Shown piece by piece: positions 17,768 to 25,915 of a stretch of DNA of 64,000 nt. The first letter of the stretch is position 1; the number at the start of each line of letters is the position of its first letter. The notes under the pieces were generated by a model that ran no database searches, was not told where the DNA came from, and saw nothing but the letters and a program-made list of their open reading frames with translations. The stretch is from NCBI RefSeq assembly GCF_028867935.1, contig NZ_JAPQNS010000001.1, positions 868,001-932,000 on the forward strand, given 5' to 3'. Position numbers and translations under genes: made by a program. This stretch comes from Flavobacterium sp. SUN052 (lineage in GTDB: Bacteria; Bacteroidota; Bacteroidia; Flavobacteriales; Flavobacteriaceae).

Positions 17768-20158
17768 ATGCTCACAAACTACCTAAAAATCGCCTGGCGG
17801 AATCTCCGGAAGGATAAATTCTACAGCCTAATTAACATTCTGGGTTTAACCATCGGAGTCACCTGTGGGCTATTGCTGTTGCTGTACGTAACTGATGAAT
17901 TGAGTTACGACCGTTACCATGCCAATGCATCCCAGATTTACCGCATCGTCTCCCACATTACCGAGCCCGACAAGGTCAACCGCTGGAGCAGTACGCAGCC
18001 GCCTTTAGTTCCTACACTCAAAAAGGATTACCCTTTTGTCAAAAATTATGTGCGGTTCTTTCCTTACGGGAGAGTCATGTTTCGGCAGGGCGAGAAGCGG
18101 TTTTACGAAGACGACATCTATGCCGCCGATTCGACCGTGTTTGATGTGTTTAGTTATAAATTTATTGAAGGCGATCCCAAAACAGCCCTTTCTCAGCCCG
18201 GCAGTGTGGTGTTGACCCAAAAATCGGCTCAGAAATTCTTCGGTTCGGGGAGTGCGCTGGGGCAGGCGCTGCAAACCGACGACACAACATTCTATAAAGT
18301 GACGGGCGTTTTAGAAAATGTGCCGAAGAACTCCCATTTCACATTTAATGCCCTGATGTCTACGGGTCAGAACGAACGTCAGGCAACTAGCTTTGGGGGA
18401 TTTTACATTCAGAGCTACTTGGTTCTACCCGAAAACTTCGACACGAAAATTCTCGAAAGTAAGTTTCCGCAGGTCTATGACAAATACATTGGACCCATTT
18501 TCATGCGGATGAACATCAAGGTTAACTACGAATTACAACCGCTGACCCGCATTCACCTCTACTCGAATCTCGAAGGCGAGTCGAACGGTAACATCGGCTA
18601 TGTGTATACCTTCAGCGCCGTGGCATTTTTTATGTTGTTGCTAGCCAGTATCAACTACATGAATTTGGCAACCGCCCGCTCGGCCAAACGGGCGAAAGAG
18701 GTAGGGCTGCGAAAAGTGATGGGTTCTGCGCGGGGTAGGTTGATGGCGCAGTTCCTGACCGAATCGGTACTGATGACGGTGCTGGCGCTAGGAGCCAGCC
18801 TGATTCTGGTTCTTTTGTTACTCCCGTTCTTTAATTCTGTGTCGGGAAAAGAAATTCAGTATCGTGAGTTGCTCCGACCAACGTTCTTACTTACGGGGCT
18901 GGCTATCATGGTATTTACAGGATTTATTAGTGGTAGCTATCCCGCTTTTTATCTGTCGGCTTTCGAACCGGCTTCGGTGCTCAAAGGCTCGTTTAACGCT
19001 AAAGGCGGGAGCTTCTTTCGAAAAACACTGGTCGTATCTCAGTTTGCCATTTCGCTCATCATGCTTATCTGCACCTGGGTGGTATACAAGCAACTCAACT
19101 TCATGCGTAATCACGATTTAGGGTACGACCGGGAGCAAGTTTTAACCATTGATTACCAGGACAGGCAGCCCAGGGATAAATTCAATGCTCTGCGAAATAG
19201 CTTACTATCAAATCCAAATATTCGGGAAGTAGCCACCGCTTCAGCCCCGACGAGCAACATCGGCAGTCGGGTCATCTTTGCCGTTGAATCTAATACGGGC
19301 TTGAAAGAAATGGGGTTCAAACCCTTTCAGATCGACTACGAATACCTGAAAACGATGGGCATGAAAGTCATGGCCGGGCGTGACTTCTCCGACAGGATTC
19401 CGGCTGATACGCTCAACTCCGTCATAGTGAATCAAGCTGCCGTAGAGCGGATGGGTTGGAAAGAACCCCTGGGTAAAAAAGTGATGCTGGGCGGCTTACC
19501 ACAGGCTGGTGACAAGGGGCCCCCACCACCAACGGCGCAGGTGGTGGGCGTTATAAAAGATTTCCATCAGCAGTCGCTTTACAATCCCATCGAGCCAATG
19601 ATTCTGATGTGTCGCCGGGCTAATGGCGTCATCCACATTAAAGTACAGGCACAGAATGTCGAAAAAACGGTGGCTTTTATCGGCCAGAAATGGCGCGAAA
19701 CATACCCAGATCGTCTGTTTGAATACCGATTTCTGGATCAGGATTTTGAGTCGGCTTATCAGGTGGACGAAGTTCGGGGGCGCATTTTCACCACCTTCTC
19801 CGCTTTGACCATCCTCATTGCCTGTTTGGGCTTATTCGGTCTGGCGACGTTCACCACCGAGCAGCGCGTGAAAGAAATTGGGGTGCGGAAAGTTCTGGGA
19901 GCGTCGGTGTCGAGCGTAGTGGTACTATTGTCGAAAGACTTTACCAAGCTGGTGTTGCTCTCGTTTCCGGTCGCCATTCCGATTGCCTGGTATTCGATGT
20001 ACAAATGGTTGCAGAATTTCCCGTACAAAACCGACATTGGCGTCTGGGTTTTTGTGGCTACCTGCCTGCTGACGCTATTCATCTGCTGGGCTACGGTTAT
20101 CTACCAGAGTGTGAAAGCGGCTTTGGTAAATCCGGTGAAGTCACTTCGGTCTGAGTAA
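17768..20158 (+). CDS. FtsX/MacB-type ABC transporter permease 6
   Basis: 796 residues. The TM2 end reads SINYMNLATARSAKRAKEVG, and motif 1 is RAKEVGLRKVMGS (about 307). Motif 2 is EQRVKEIGVRKVLGA, with V for the usual T. INYMNLATARS and GLRK are shared with permease 7 at 21160, marking these two as nearest relatives. The second periplasmic domain carries a short proline insert (GDKGPPPPTAQ) not seen in the other permeases. Second gene of the permease 5 operon; the 98-residue gene follows 16 bases later. Confidence 0.93.
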   Translation: MLTNYLKIAWRNLRKDKFYSLINILGLTIGVTCGLLLLLYVTDELSYDRYHANASQIYRIVSHITEPDKVNRWSSTQPPLVPTLKKDYPFVKNYVRFFPYGRVMFRQGEKRFYEDDIYAADSTVFDVFSYKFIEGDPKTALSQPGSVVLTQKSAQKFFGSGSALGQALQTDDTTFYKVTGVLENVPKNSHFTFNALMSTGQNERQATSFGGFYIQSYLVLPENFDTKILESKFPQVYDKYIGPIFMRMNIKVNYELQPLTRIHLYSNLEGESNGNIGYVYTFSAVAFFMLLLASINYMNLATARSAKRAKEVGLRKVMGSARGRLMAQFLTESVLMTVLALGASLILVLLLLPFFNSVSGKEIQYRELLRPTFLLTGLAIMVFTGFISGSYPAFYLSAFEPASVLKGSFNAKGGSFFRKTLVVSQFAISLIMLICTWVVYKQLNFMRNHDLGYDREQVLTIDYQDRQPRDKFNALRNSLLSNPNIREVATASAPTSNIGSRVIFAVESNTGLKEMGFKPFQIDYEYLKTMGMKVMAGRDFSDRIPADTLNSVIVNQAAVERMGWKEPLGKKVMLGGLPQAGDKGPPPPTAQVVGVIKDFHQQSLYNPIEPMILMCRRANGVIHIKVQAQNVEKTVAFIGQKWRETYPDRLFEYRFLDQDFESAYQVDEVRGRIFTTFSALTILIACLGLFGLATFTTEQRVKEIGVRKVLGASVSSVVVLLSKDFTKLVLLSFPVAIPIAWYSMYKWLQNFPYKTDIGVWVFVATCLLTLFICWATVIYQSVKAALVNPVKSLRSE

Positions 20159-20174
20159 CTAAACCTTTCATATT

Positions 20175-20471
20175 ATGGCTCACATTGCTATACCGATTCC
20201 AACCCTGCCGGGCAAGCAGGATATTGAAATTGAAGTGACCATCAACGGCAAGCGGCAACAACTGCACTACCGGGTGGAACTGTTCTACTGGGAAGACTGC
20301 GCCCTGCCGAGTTTTGACCGTGTCGAATGTATTCAACGCCTGCTGGCCGATTACGATCAGGACTGGACGCTCTATTACATTGGCTCGCCAACCGATGATT
20401 TTGTACCGATTACGTTTGTGAAACGAGAAGACCTGATTAAACAACGGCAACTCCGAATGGCTACTGCCTGA
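20175..20471 (+). CDS. Conserved-looking hypothetical protein, 98 residues
   Basis: No family recognised. It has no signal peptide or membrane helix, so it is probably cytoplasmic. The N-terminal half looks beta-rich (DIEIEVTINGKRQQLHYRVEL) and is followed by acidic and aromatic stretches (FYWEDC, DYDQDWTLYYIG). The C-terminus is basic (KREDLIKQRQLR). It is the last gene of the permease 5-6 operon, 16 bases after permease 6, and is followed by the strongest terminator in the window. Codon use looks like that of its neighbours, so I take it as a real gene rather than a chance frame. Confidence 0.65.
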   Translation: MAHIAIPIPTLPGKQDIEIEVTINGKRQQLHYRVELFYWEDCALPSFDRVECIQRLLADYDQDWTLYYIGSPTDDFVPITFVKREDLIKQRQLRMATA

Positions 20472-20498
20472 GGGTGGTTTGTGGCTTGTTAAACTGTA

Positions 20499-20559
20499 CG
20501 GGTATTCGTCCGGTGTAATGTCCGAAACTGGACATTACACCGGACGAATACCCGTTTTT
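20499..20559 (+). terminator. Perfect 25-bp hairpin with T-run
   Basis: Left arm 20499-20523 and right arm 20530-20554 are exact reverse complements (25 of 25), with the loop GAAACT and TTTTT at 20555-20559. This is a strong rho-independent terminator for the permease 5-6 operon. Its tip is TGTCC-gaaact-GGACA, the same dyad seen upstream of padR and other units, and each arm also carries GTCCGG/CCGGAC. A double role as operator for the gene at 20627 is possible. Confidence 0.85.
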
Positions 20560-20626
20560 CGGGTTATAAAGGGCATTTCTCAAAATGGCACGGGAGTTGA
20601 CCATCGTTCACATAAACTCCTACCTA

Positions 20627-21127
20627 ATGAAAACTGTACTGGTCGTGGCCCTGATGGGCATTAGTTTTATGAGCGCTGCCCAGCGTTCATCGGTGAGCAA
20701 AAACGTTAACGATGATGGGCAAACGCTCTCGATCCGGGTGGATATTGAGCAGCCTAGCCGGTCGGTCCATTATCGGCGCAGCTTCGATGTTTCGGGTATG
20801 AGTAAAGCCGAGCGGAAAGCCCTCGAAATGCATATTATTGACTCTCTCGACGTTGAAACTCCGGTTGCTGTAGCCACAACGTCGCCTACAGTATCGGCCA
20901 ATACAGAAAATGGCCGGGCGGTTGTGGTAGGCGGATCAGTTCCTTACACGAAAGAGGTAACAGAAAACCCGGAGATGGGTACGCTGTTTATGCGATATCG
21001 CTACAAGAAAGATGGGGAGGACATCACGTTTGAACGAACCATAAAAACAAGAGGCAAATCGGAGCGCGAAAAACTGAAAATTATCGAAGCAACCGAACAG
21101 GATCTCGGTTTGCCCCACGTACAATAA
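20627..21127 (+). CDS. Small secreted protein (paralogue of 11317-11871) with internal duplication
   Basis: 166 residues from the ATG at 20627, which begins a signal peptide (about 1-18, MKTVLVVALMGISFMSAAQ). An ATG at 20585 would place 14 polar residues before it and is rejected. NVNDDGQTLSIRVD and GMSKAERKALEMHIIDSLDV match the protein at 11317. The C-terminal part (about 115-160, RYRYKKDGEDITFERTI then GKSEREKLKIIEATEQDLG) repeats the same pattern of a strand pair followed by a charged S-x-x-E-(K/R) helix, so the unit seems duplicated. It lacks the proline hinge of its paralogue. It precedes permease 7 by 32 bases. Function unknown; a transporter accessory role is inferred from position. 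Confidence 0.75.
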   Translation: MKTVLVVALMGISFMSAAQRSSVSKNVNDDGQTLSIRVDIEQPSRSVHYRRSFDVSGMSKAERKALEMHIIDSLDVETPVAVATTSPTVSANTENGRAVVVGGSVPYTKEVTENPEMGTLFMRYRYKKDGEDITFERTIKTRGKSEREKLKIIEATEQDLGLPHVQ

Positions 21128-21159
21128 GCCGTTTTACTGCCCTCCAGCCTCTTTAAACT

Positions 21160-23574
21160 ATGTTTAGAAACTATCTCAAAGTAGCCTGGCGCAATGTGTG
21201 GCGCAACAAGGTGTTTAGCTTCATCAACATTGTTGGTCTGGCGGTTGGTCTTGCGTGTTTTCTGCTTATTACACTCTACGTTCGTGATGAACTCGGTTAC
21301 GACCGACATCACCAAAATGCCAACCGGATTTATCGCATGACCCGGACTTTCCTGTCGCAGGATGGCTCGGTATCATTGCGGTTATGTTCGGTAGCGCCAC
21401 CATTTGGGCCACTGGTGAAAAACGACTTCCCCGAGGCAACACAGGTAGTTCGAATGATTCAGAATTCGGGTTTGGTACGCTATGGCGAACACGTATTTAC
21501 TGAGCCAAACATCTTTGTGGCAGAGGAGAATATTTTTAAACTTTTCTCCTTTGACGTGCTCAGCGGTAATCCCGATCAGGCGCTGGTGAATCCGTTTTCG
21601 ATCATGCTCTCCAAGCCAATGGCTGAGAAGTATTTTGGGCGTGAAAATCCGATTGGTAAAACGATTCAACTCGACCGACAGTTTGACCTGACCGTGACGG
21701 GGGTGTACGAACCCCAACCCACGCAGTCTCATTTTCACCCCGATTTTTTGCTCTCGTTCTCAACCATGAACGACCCACGGGTATATGGTCGGGAGGGCCT
21801 GCGTAACAACTGGGGCAACAACTCGTTTGCAACTTATCTGTTATTGCCTGAGAACTACGATGTCAGTCGGATGGAAAAAGCCTTTCCGGCGTTTCAGAAC
21901 AAGCATATTCCCGCCGGTGATGGACAGAAAGTGTCGAGTTATTCGCTGTTGGGCCTGCAAAAGCTGACCGATATTCACCTGCGCTCGCGCACCGACGATG
22001 AAATTGAGCCGGGTGGCGATATTCGCTACGTGTACCTGTTCTCGGCCATTGGCCTGTTCATTCTGATTATTGCCTGTATCAACTACATGAATCTGGCTAC
22101 GGCTCGCTCAGCTGGCCGCGCCAAAGAGGTAGGTTTGCGGAAAGCGGTAGGGGCCATTCGCGGTCAGCTTATTGGTCAGTTTCTGAGCGAATCGGTGCTG
22201 CTGGCGGCCTTGTCGCTGGGAATTGCCGTGGTTCTGTTGCTGATTGGGTTGCCACTCATGAACGACCTGACCCAGAAACAGCTTCGGTTTACACAACTTA
22301 TCGACCCGGTCTTTATAGGTATGCTGCTGGTGGCTACCCTGCTGACAGGGCTTATCGCGGGCAGTTACCCGGCTTTTGTTCTTACGGCTTTTCAACCCAT
22401 TGCGGTGCTGAAAGGGCGAGTGACAACGGCTCTAAAAAACGGACGGTTGCGACAGGTGCTGGTGGTGACTCAGTTTGCTATTGCCGTCGTGCTTATGATT
22501 AGCACTGTGGTTGTTTTCAGTCAGTTAACGTACATTCAGAACTACGAACTCGGCTACAAAAAAGATCAGGTGGTATTGCTGCCTGTTTTTTCAGACTCTA
22601 CGCTGAACTACGAAACCATCAAGCAGGAACTGAAAAGCAGTAGCACCATTGCCGATGCGGCTCGTTCGTCGCGCGTGCCATCGGGGCGGTTGCTCGATTC
22701 GCAGGGGGCTTCGGTTATGCTGAACGACAGCCTGACACCGTCGAAAGTGACAATTAAAATGCTGGCCGTTGACCACGAATTTATTCCTACTTATGGCATG
22801 AAACTGGCTGCTGGGCGCAACTTTTCACGGGCCTACACTACTGATGATTCCGCGGCTTTTGTGCTGAACGAAACCGCCGTATCCATGTTGGGCTGGAACA
22901 GTCCACAAGAGGCAATCAACAAGGAGTTTCGCTATGGTGGTCAGAAAGGGCGCATTATTGGAGTCACCACCGATTTTCATTTCGAATCACTGCACCAACA
23001 GGTAGCTCCACTGGTGCTATTTATTAACCCCGATTCGTTCAACTACCTGTCGGTTCACGTAGCGGCCGGTCAATTGACGGGGGGCCTCGCGCATATTGAA
23101 CAGGTCTGGAAACGATACTTCCCCGACCGGCCGTTTTCGTACCAGTTTTTGGATCAGCGTTTCGGGCGGCTCTATGCCACTGAACAAACTCAGCAGACCT
23201 TGTTTGGCATCTTTGCCGGTATTGCCATTCTGATTTCGTGCCTGGGCTTGTTTGGCTTGTCGATCTTTATGGCCGAACAACGTACCAAAGAGATTGGCGT
23301 CCGAAAGGTGCTGGGCGCTACCACTTCTGGTCTGGTGGCTTTACTGGCCAAAGATTTGATAAAACTGGTGTTAGTGGCTATTGTATTGGCCAGCCCGGTA
23401 GCCTGGTGGGCTATGAGTCAGTGGCTCAGTGGGTTTGCGTACCCTGCTCCAATTAGCCCCTGGATATTTGTCCTGACAGGGTTGGGAGCTGTTCTAATTG
23501 CGTTTCTGACAGTTGCCTATCAGAGCATCAAAGCCGCGCTGATGAACCCGGTAAAGAGTTTACGAAGCGAGTAG
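21160..23574 (+). CDS. FtsX/MacB-type ABC transporter permease 7
   Basis: 804 residues. TM1 is at about 20-40 (INIVGLAVGLACFLLITLYV), and the TM2 end is CINYMNLATARS. Motif 1 is RAKEVGLRKAVGA (about 319) and motif 2 is EQRTKEIGVRKVLGA. It is closest to permease 6. It follows the second small secreted protein, whereas the first small secreted protein follows permease 3, so the secreted family keeps company with permeases in both orders. It ends NPVKSLRSE and is the last permease of the left array; no clear terminator is seen in the 97 bases before the kinase gene. Confidence 0.93.
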   Translation: MFRNYLKVAWRNVWRNKVFSFINIVGLAVGLACFLLITLYVRDELGYDRHHQNANRIYRMTRTFLSQDGSVSLRLCSVAPPFGPLVKNDFPEATQVVRMIQNSGLVRYGEHVFTEPNIFVAEENIFKLFSFDVLSGNPDQALVNPFSIMLSKPMAEKYFGRENPIGKTIQLDRQFDLTVTGVYEPQPTQSHFHPDFLLSFSTMNDPRVYGREGLRNNWGNNSFATYLLLPENYDVSRMEKAFPAFQNKHIPAGDGQKVSSYSLLGLQKLTDIHLRSRTDDEIEPGGDIRYVYLFSAIGLFILIIACINYMNLATARSAGRAKEVGLRKAVGAIRGQLIGQFLSESVLLAALSLGIAVVLLLIGLPLMNDLTQKQLRFTQLIDPVFIGMLLVATLLTGLIAGSYPAFVLTAFQPIAVLKGRVTTALKNGRLRQVLVVTQFAIAVVLMISTVVVFSQLTYIQNYELGYKKDQVVLLPVFSDSTLNYETIKQELKSSSTIADAARSSRVPSGRLLDSQGASVMLNDSLTPSKVTIKMLAVDHEFIPTYGMKLAAGRNFSRAYTTDDSAAFVLNETAVSMLGWNSPQEAINKEFRYGGQKGRIIGVTTDFHFESLHQQVAPLVLFINPDSFNYLSVHVAAGQLTGGLAHIEQVWKRYFPDRPFSYQFLDQRFGRLYATEQTQQTLFGIFAGIAILISCLGLFGLSIFMAEQRTKEIGVRKVLGATTSGLVALLAKDLIKLVLVAIVLASPVAWWAMSQWLSGFAYPAPISPWIFVLTGLGAVLIAFLTVAYQSIKAALMNPVKSLRSE

Positions 23575-23671
23575 AGCCTTTAGGGTTCATCCCATTTTTC
23601 GACTTATTCATCCCATTTCTTCCACCCCCTTGAAAGTCCCGCCTAGTTTTGGTCAAAAATTAACCAAAAGG

Positions 23672-25309
23672 ATGCGGGACTTATCACTATTTAGGCGCTA
23701 CGAGCTAGTTTTCGTGTTGAGCACGGCCACCATTTACGTCATCAGACGGTTGGTCGAGGAAGTTAACCGAATCGACGGCCTAATTGGTTTATCGGCTAGC
23801 GGAAACGGAATTGCCGCGGGTACTTACTGGCGAGATATTGCCGACTATAATCACACCTTAAATAACAACATTCCGCTAATTGCTGGGGTATGCCTGTTTT
23901 TGGGCGCCTGGTATGTCTTTCATTATCTGGCATACCCTGCTTTTGACGATCGCCCTAACAATCAGCAGTTCTGGCAGCAGTTCTGGTTCTATTGCGCCTT
24001 AACGGTAGTATTGTTGATACTCAGTGCGTTTGTCTATCACTATGGGAAGCTATATGTGCGTTACCGACATGATCAGGCCGGGCAGATTATTGGGCTAAAG
24101 GTTTTTTCACGCTTCCGTAAAGCCACGGTTTTGGTAAACGCCATAGGGCTAGGCGTTTGGCTAGGAACGTATGAGCTGGCCTTTCAGTATTACCAGTTTA
24201 TTGTTCGTAAACTCGCGACTCACAGGCCACTGTGGTTTCGGGTTGTTGTTTATCTGCTTGTGATTGGATCGGTGGCAGTGGCCGTCATCATTGGCACAGC
24301 ACACACGGTCCCGCATATACTTTGGCAACCACCAATGGGGCCAACATTACTGCTGGCCGGTTTCATTGTTCAGGTACATTTTCTCCAACACTATTTTTAT
24401 ACGCGACTGCTTTTTTCGTTTCGACAAAGCGTTCATTATCAGAGTTATATATATCTATTAGGCAAATTTATCGCCTTGGGAATTTGTACCAGTGTCGCCT
24501 TTCAACTGGCTTTTATTTGGGGAGACTATACTACCTACACGGAGGTGGCAAACGTTAGGGAGTATTATTTCGATCAGAATATATTCCCTTTTATCAGTGC
24601 CACCTTGTTATTTCTCCTTGCTTTTACGCTGTCGATTGTGGCAGCTTATATACGCAGGGCGTTGACTAAGGAAAAAGCCGTTCTGCAAACGCAGGTTTCG
24701 GCCAAATCAGCGGAGTTGGCAAGCCTTCAGGCGCAGATCAATCCCCATTTTCTGTTCAATGCGCTGAACAGCCTGTATGCAACGGCCCTGAAAGAAAATG
24801 GCGAAAAAACGGCCGACGGCATTCAGAAACTGGGCGATATGATGCGGTTTATGTTGCAGGAAAATAACCGCGACCGCATTCCGCTTGACAAAGAGGTGGA
24901 GTATCTGCGCAACTACATTGAGATTCAGCGGATGCGAATTGATGAGACGCACAACATCGAAATTCGGGTGACTATTCAGGAGCCAAACCGCCCGATTTAC
25001 ATTGCCCCCATGATGTTGACGCCCTTCGTGGAAAATGCTTTCAAGCACGGCATCAGCTTCCGGCATCCGTCTTGGATTTGCATCACCCTGACCCTCGACG
25101 ACACTCGACTGTACTTTAAGGTCCATAACACTCGGCATACTCGGCAGGCCGATACACCTGGCCATCAAGACCCTGAAAAAGACCACTCTGGCGTAGGGCT
25201 TGACAATGTTCGAAAACGCCTTGACCTGATTTATCCCGGTCGCTACCAGCTCGACATTCAACAGTCGGACCAAGATTACTTTGTCTCGCTGACGCTCGTG
25301 TACTGGTAA
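23672..25309 (+). CDS. LytS-type sensor histidine kinase
   Basis: 545 residues from the ATG at 23672. A TTG at 23630 would add 14 residues and is possible. The N-terminal 330 residues are hydrophobic with about eight membrane helices. A short coiled coil follows (EKAVLQTQVSAKSAELASLQAQ), then the His_kinase core with the phospho-acceptor in NPHFLFNALN (H359). The ATP-binding domain has PFVENAFKHG and GVGLDNVRKRL. Family members autophosphorylate and pass phosphate to LytTR regulators. The likely partner is the regulator at 27379, separated here by two unrelated genes. It overlaps the ExbD-like gene tail-to-tail by 34 bases. Confidence 0.92.
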   Translation: MRDLSLFRRYELVFVLSTATIYVIRRLVEEVNRIDGLIGLSASGNGIAAGTYWRDIADYNHTLNNNIPLIAGVCLFLGAWYVFHYLAYPAFDDRPNNQQFWQQFWFYCALTVVLLILSAFVYHYGKLYVRYRHDQAGQIIGLKVFSRFRKATVLVNAIGLGVWLGTYELAFQYYQFIVRKLATHRPLWFRVVVYLLVIGSVAVAVIIGTAHTVPHILWQPPMGPTLLLAGFIVQVHFLQHYFYTRLLFSFRQSVHYQSYIYLLGKFIALGICTSVAFQLAFIWGDYTTYTEVANVREYYFDQNIFPFISATLLFLLAFTLSIVAAYIRRALTKEKAVLQTQVSAKSAELASLQAQINPHFLFNALNSLYATALKENGEKTADGIQKLGDMMRFMLQENNRDRIPLDKEVEYLRNYIEIQRMRIDETHNIEIRVTIQEPNRPIYIAPMMLTPFVENAFKHGISFRHPSWICITLTLDDTRLYFKVHNTRHTRQADTPGHQDPEKDHSGVGLDNVRKRLDLIYPGRYQLDIQQSDQDYFVSLTLVYW

Positions 25310-25821
25310 AGAGGCAAATGCATCAAAAATGGCTGTTTGGGATTGGTGTTTTTATACCCCTGATAGGCCGCGATCATTTGTTGCTCACCCTTTGTTAAAT
25401 CATATTCCAGCATGTATTGAATTTGGCCGTTGATCGCTAATTCATCAATAACATCGACAAGATTCTTGAATGTAGACGCTGCGGTGGGTCGAATTAACAG
25501 CGTGGAGCGTTGCTGCAACGACGTTCGTGCTAATTGCGTTCGTAATCCCGAAATCGAGTAATCAGTCTCGAAATAGTCTGCACTACCGTTTTCTGGCCGG
25601 TACACTAGAAAACCCAGTTTGTTTTGATCAAGCAAAAAAAGGCTGGTATTCAGAGGCTCATAGCTTTCAAATTTACCTCGAATAGGGCCATAAACCTCTG
25701 TGACGACGGCCTGTTGCAACTGCTTCACCCAGATGAAAAAGGTGATCAGTAACATAGCAATACTTACGAAGGGAACCATGTCAATCGTGGGAAGATGATG
25801 TGTTCGGCGCGTCGCTTTCAT
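25276..25821 (-). CDS. ExbD-like biopolymer transport protein
   Basis: 181 residues. The start MKATRRTHHLPTIDMVPFVSIAMLLITFFIW has the ExbD layout: a basic cytoplasmic head, the conserved aspartate in the PTIDMVPF segment (D14), and one TM helix (about 15-32). A periplasmic domain follows (STLLIRPTAASTFKNLVDVIDELAING). ExbD/TolR proteins use the proton gradient with ExbB to energise outer-membrane processes through TonB. No exbB or tonB lies beside it, so it is an orphan copy. It runs opposite to the kinase and hydrolase genes and its 3' end overlaps the kinase 3' end. Confidence 0.8.
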   Translation of the reverse strand: MKATRRTHHLPTIDMVPFVSIAMLLITFFIWVKQLQQAVVTEVYGPIRGKFESYEPLNTSLFLLDQNKLGFLVYRPENGSADYFETDYSISGLRTQLARTSLQQRSTLLIRPTAASTFKNLVDVIDELAINGQIQYMLEYDLTKGEQQMIAAYQGYKNTNPKQPFLMHLPLYQYTSVSETK

Positions 25822-25883
25822 AGATAGCTTATCGTTTTAAACTGAAGATGCGCCCGATACAATAAATCCATAATTCACTCTTT

Positions 25884-25915
25884 CGCTCTTTCATTCTTTC
25901 GCATTTTAACTCTCT
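25884..25915 (+). repeat. Pyrimidine-rich leader repeat abutting the hydrolase start
   Basis: 32 bases ending exactly at the base before the ATG at 25916. They match 2044-2075, upstream of the adaptor gene, at 27 of 32 positions. The shared core is CTCTTTCA-y-TCTTTCGCA. Recurrence at two start codons 24 kb apart suggests a dispersed leader element. Confidence 0.6.
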
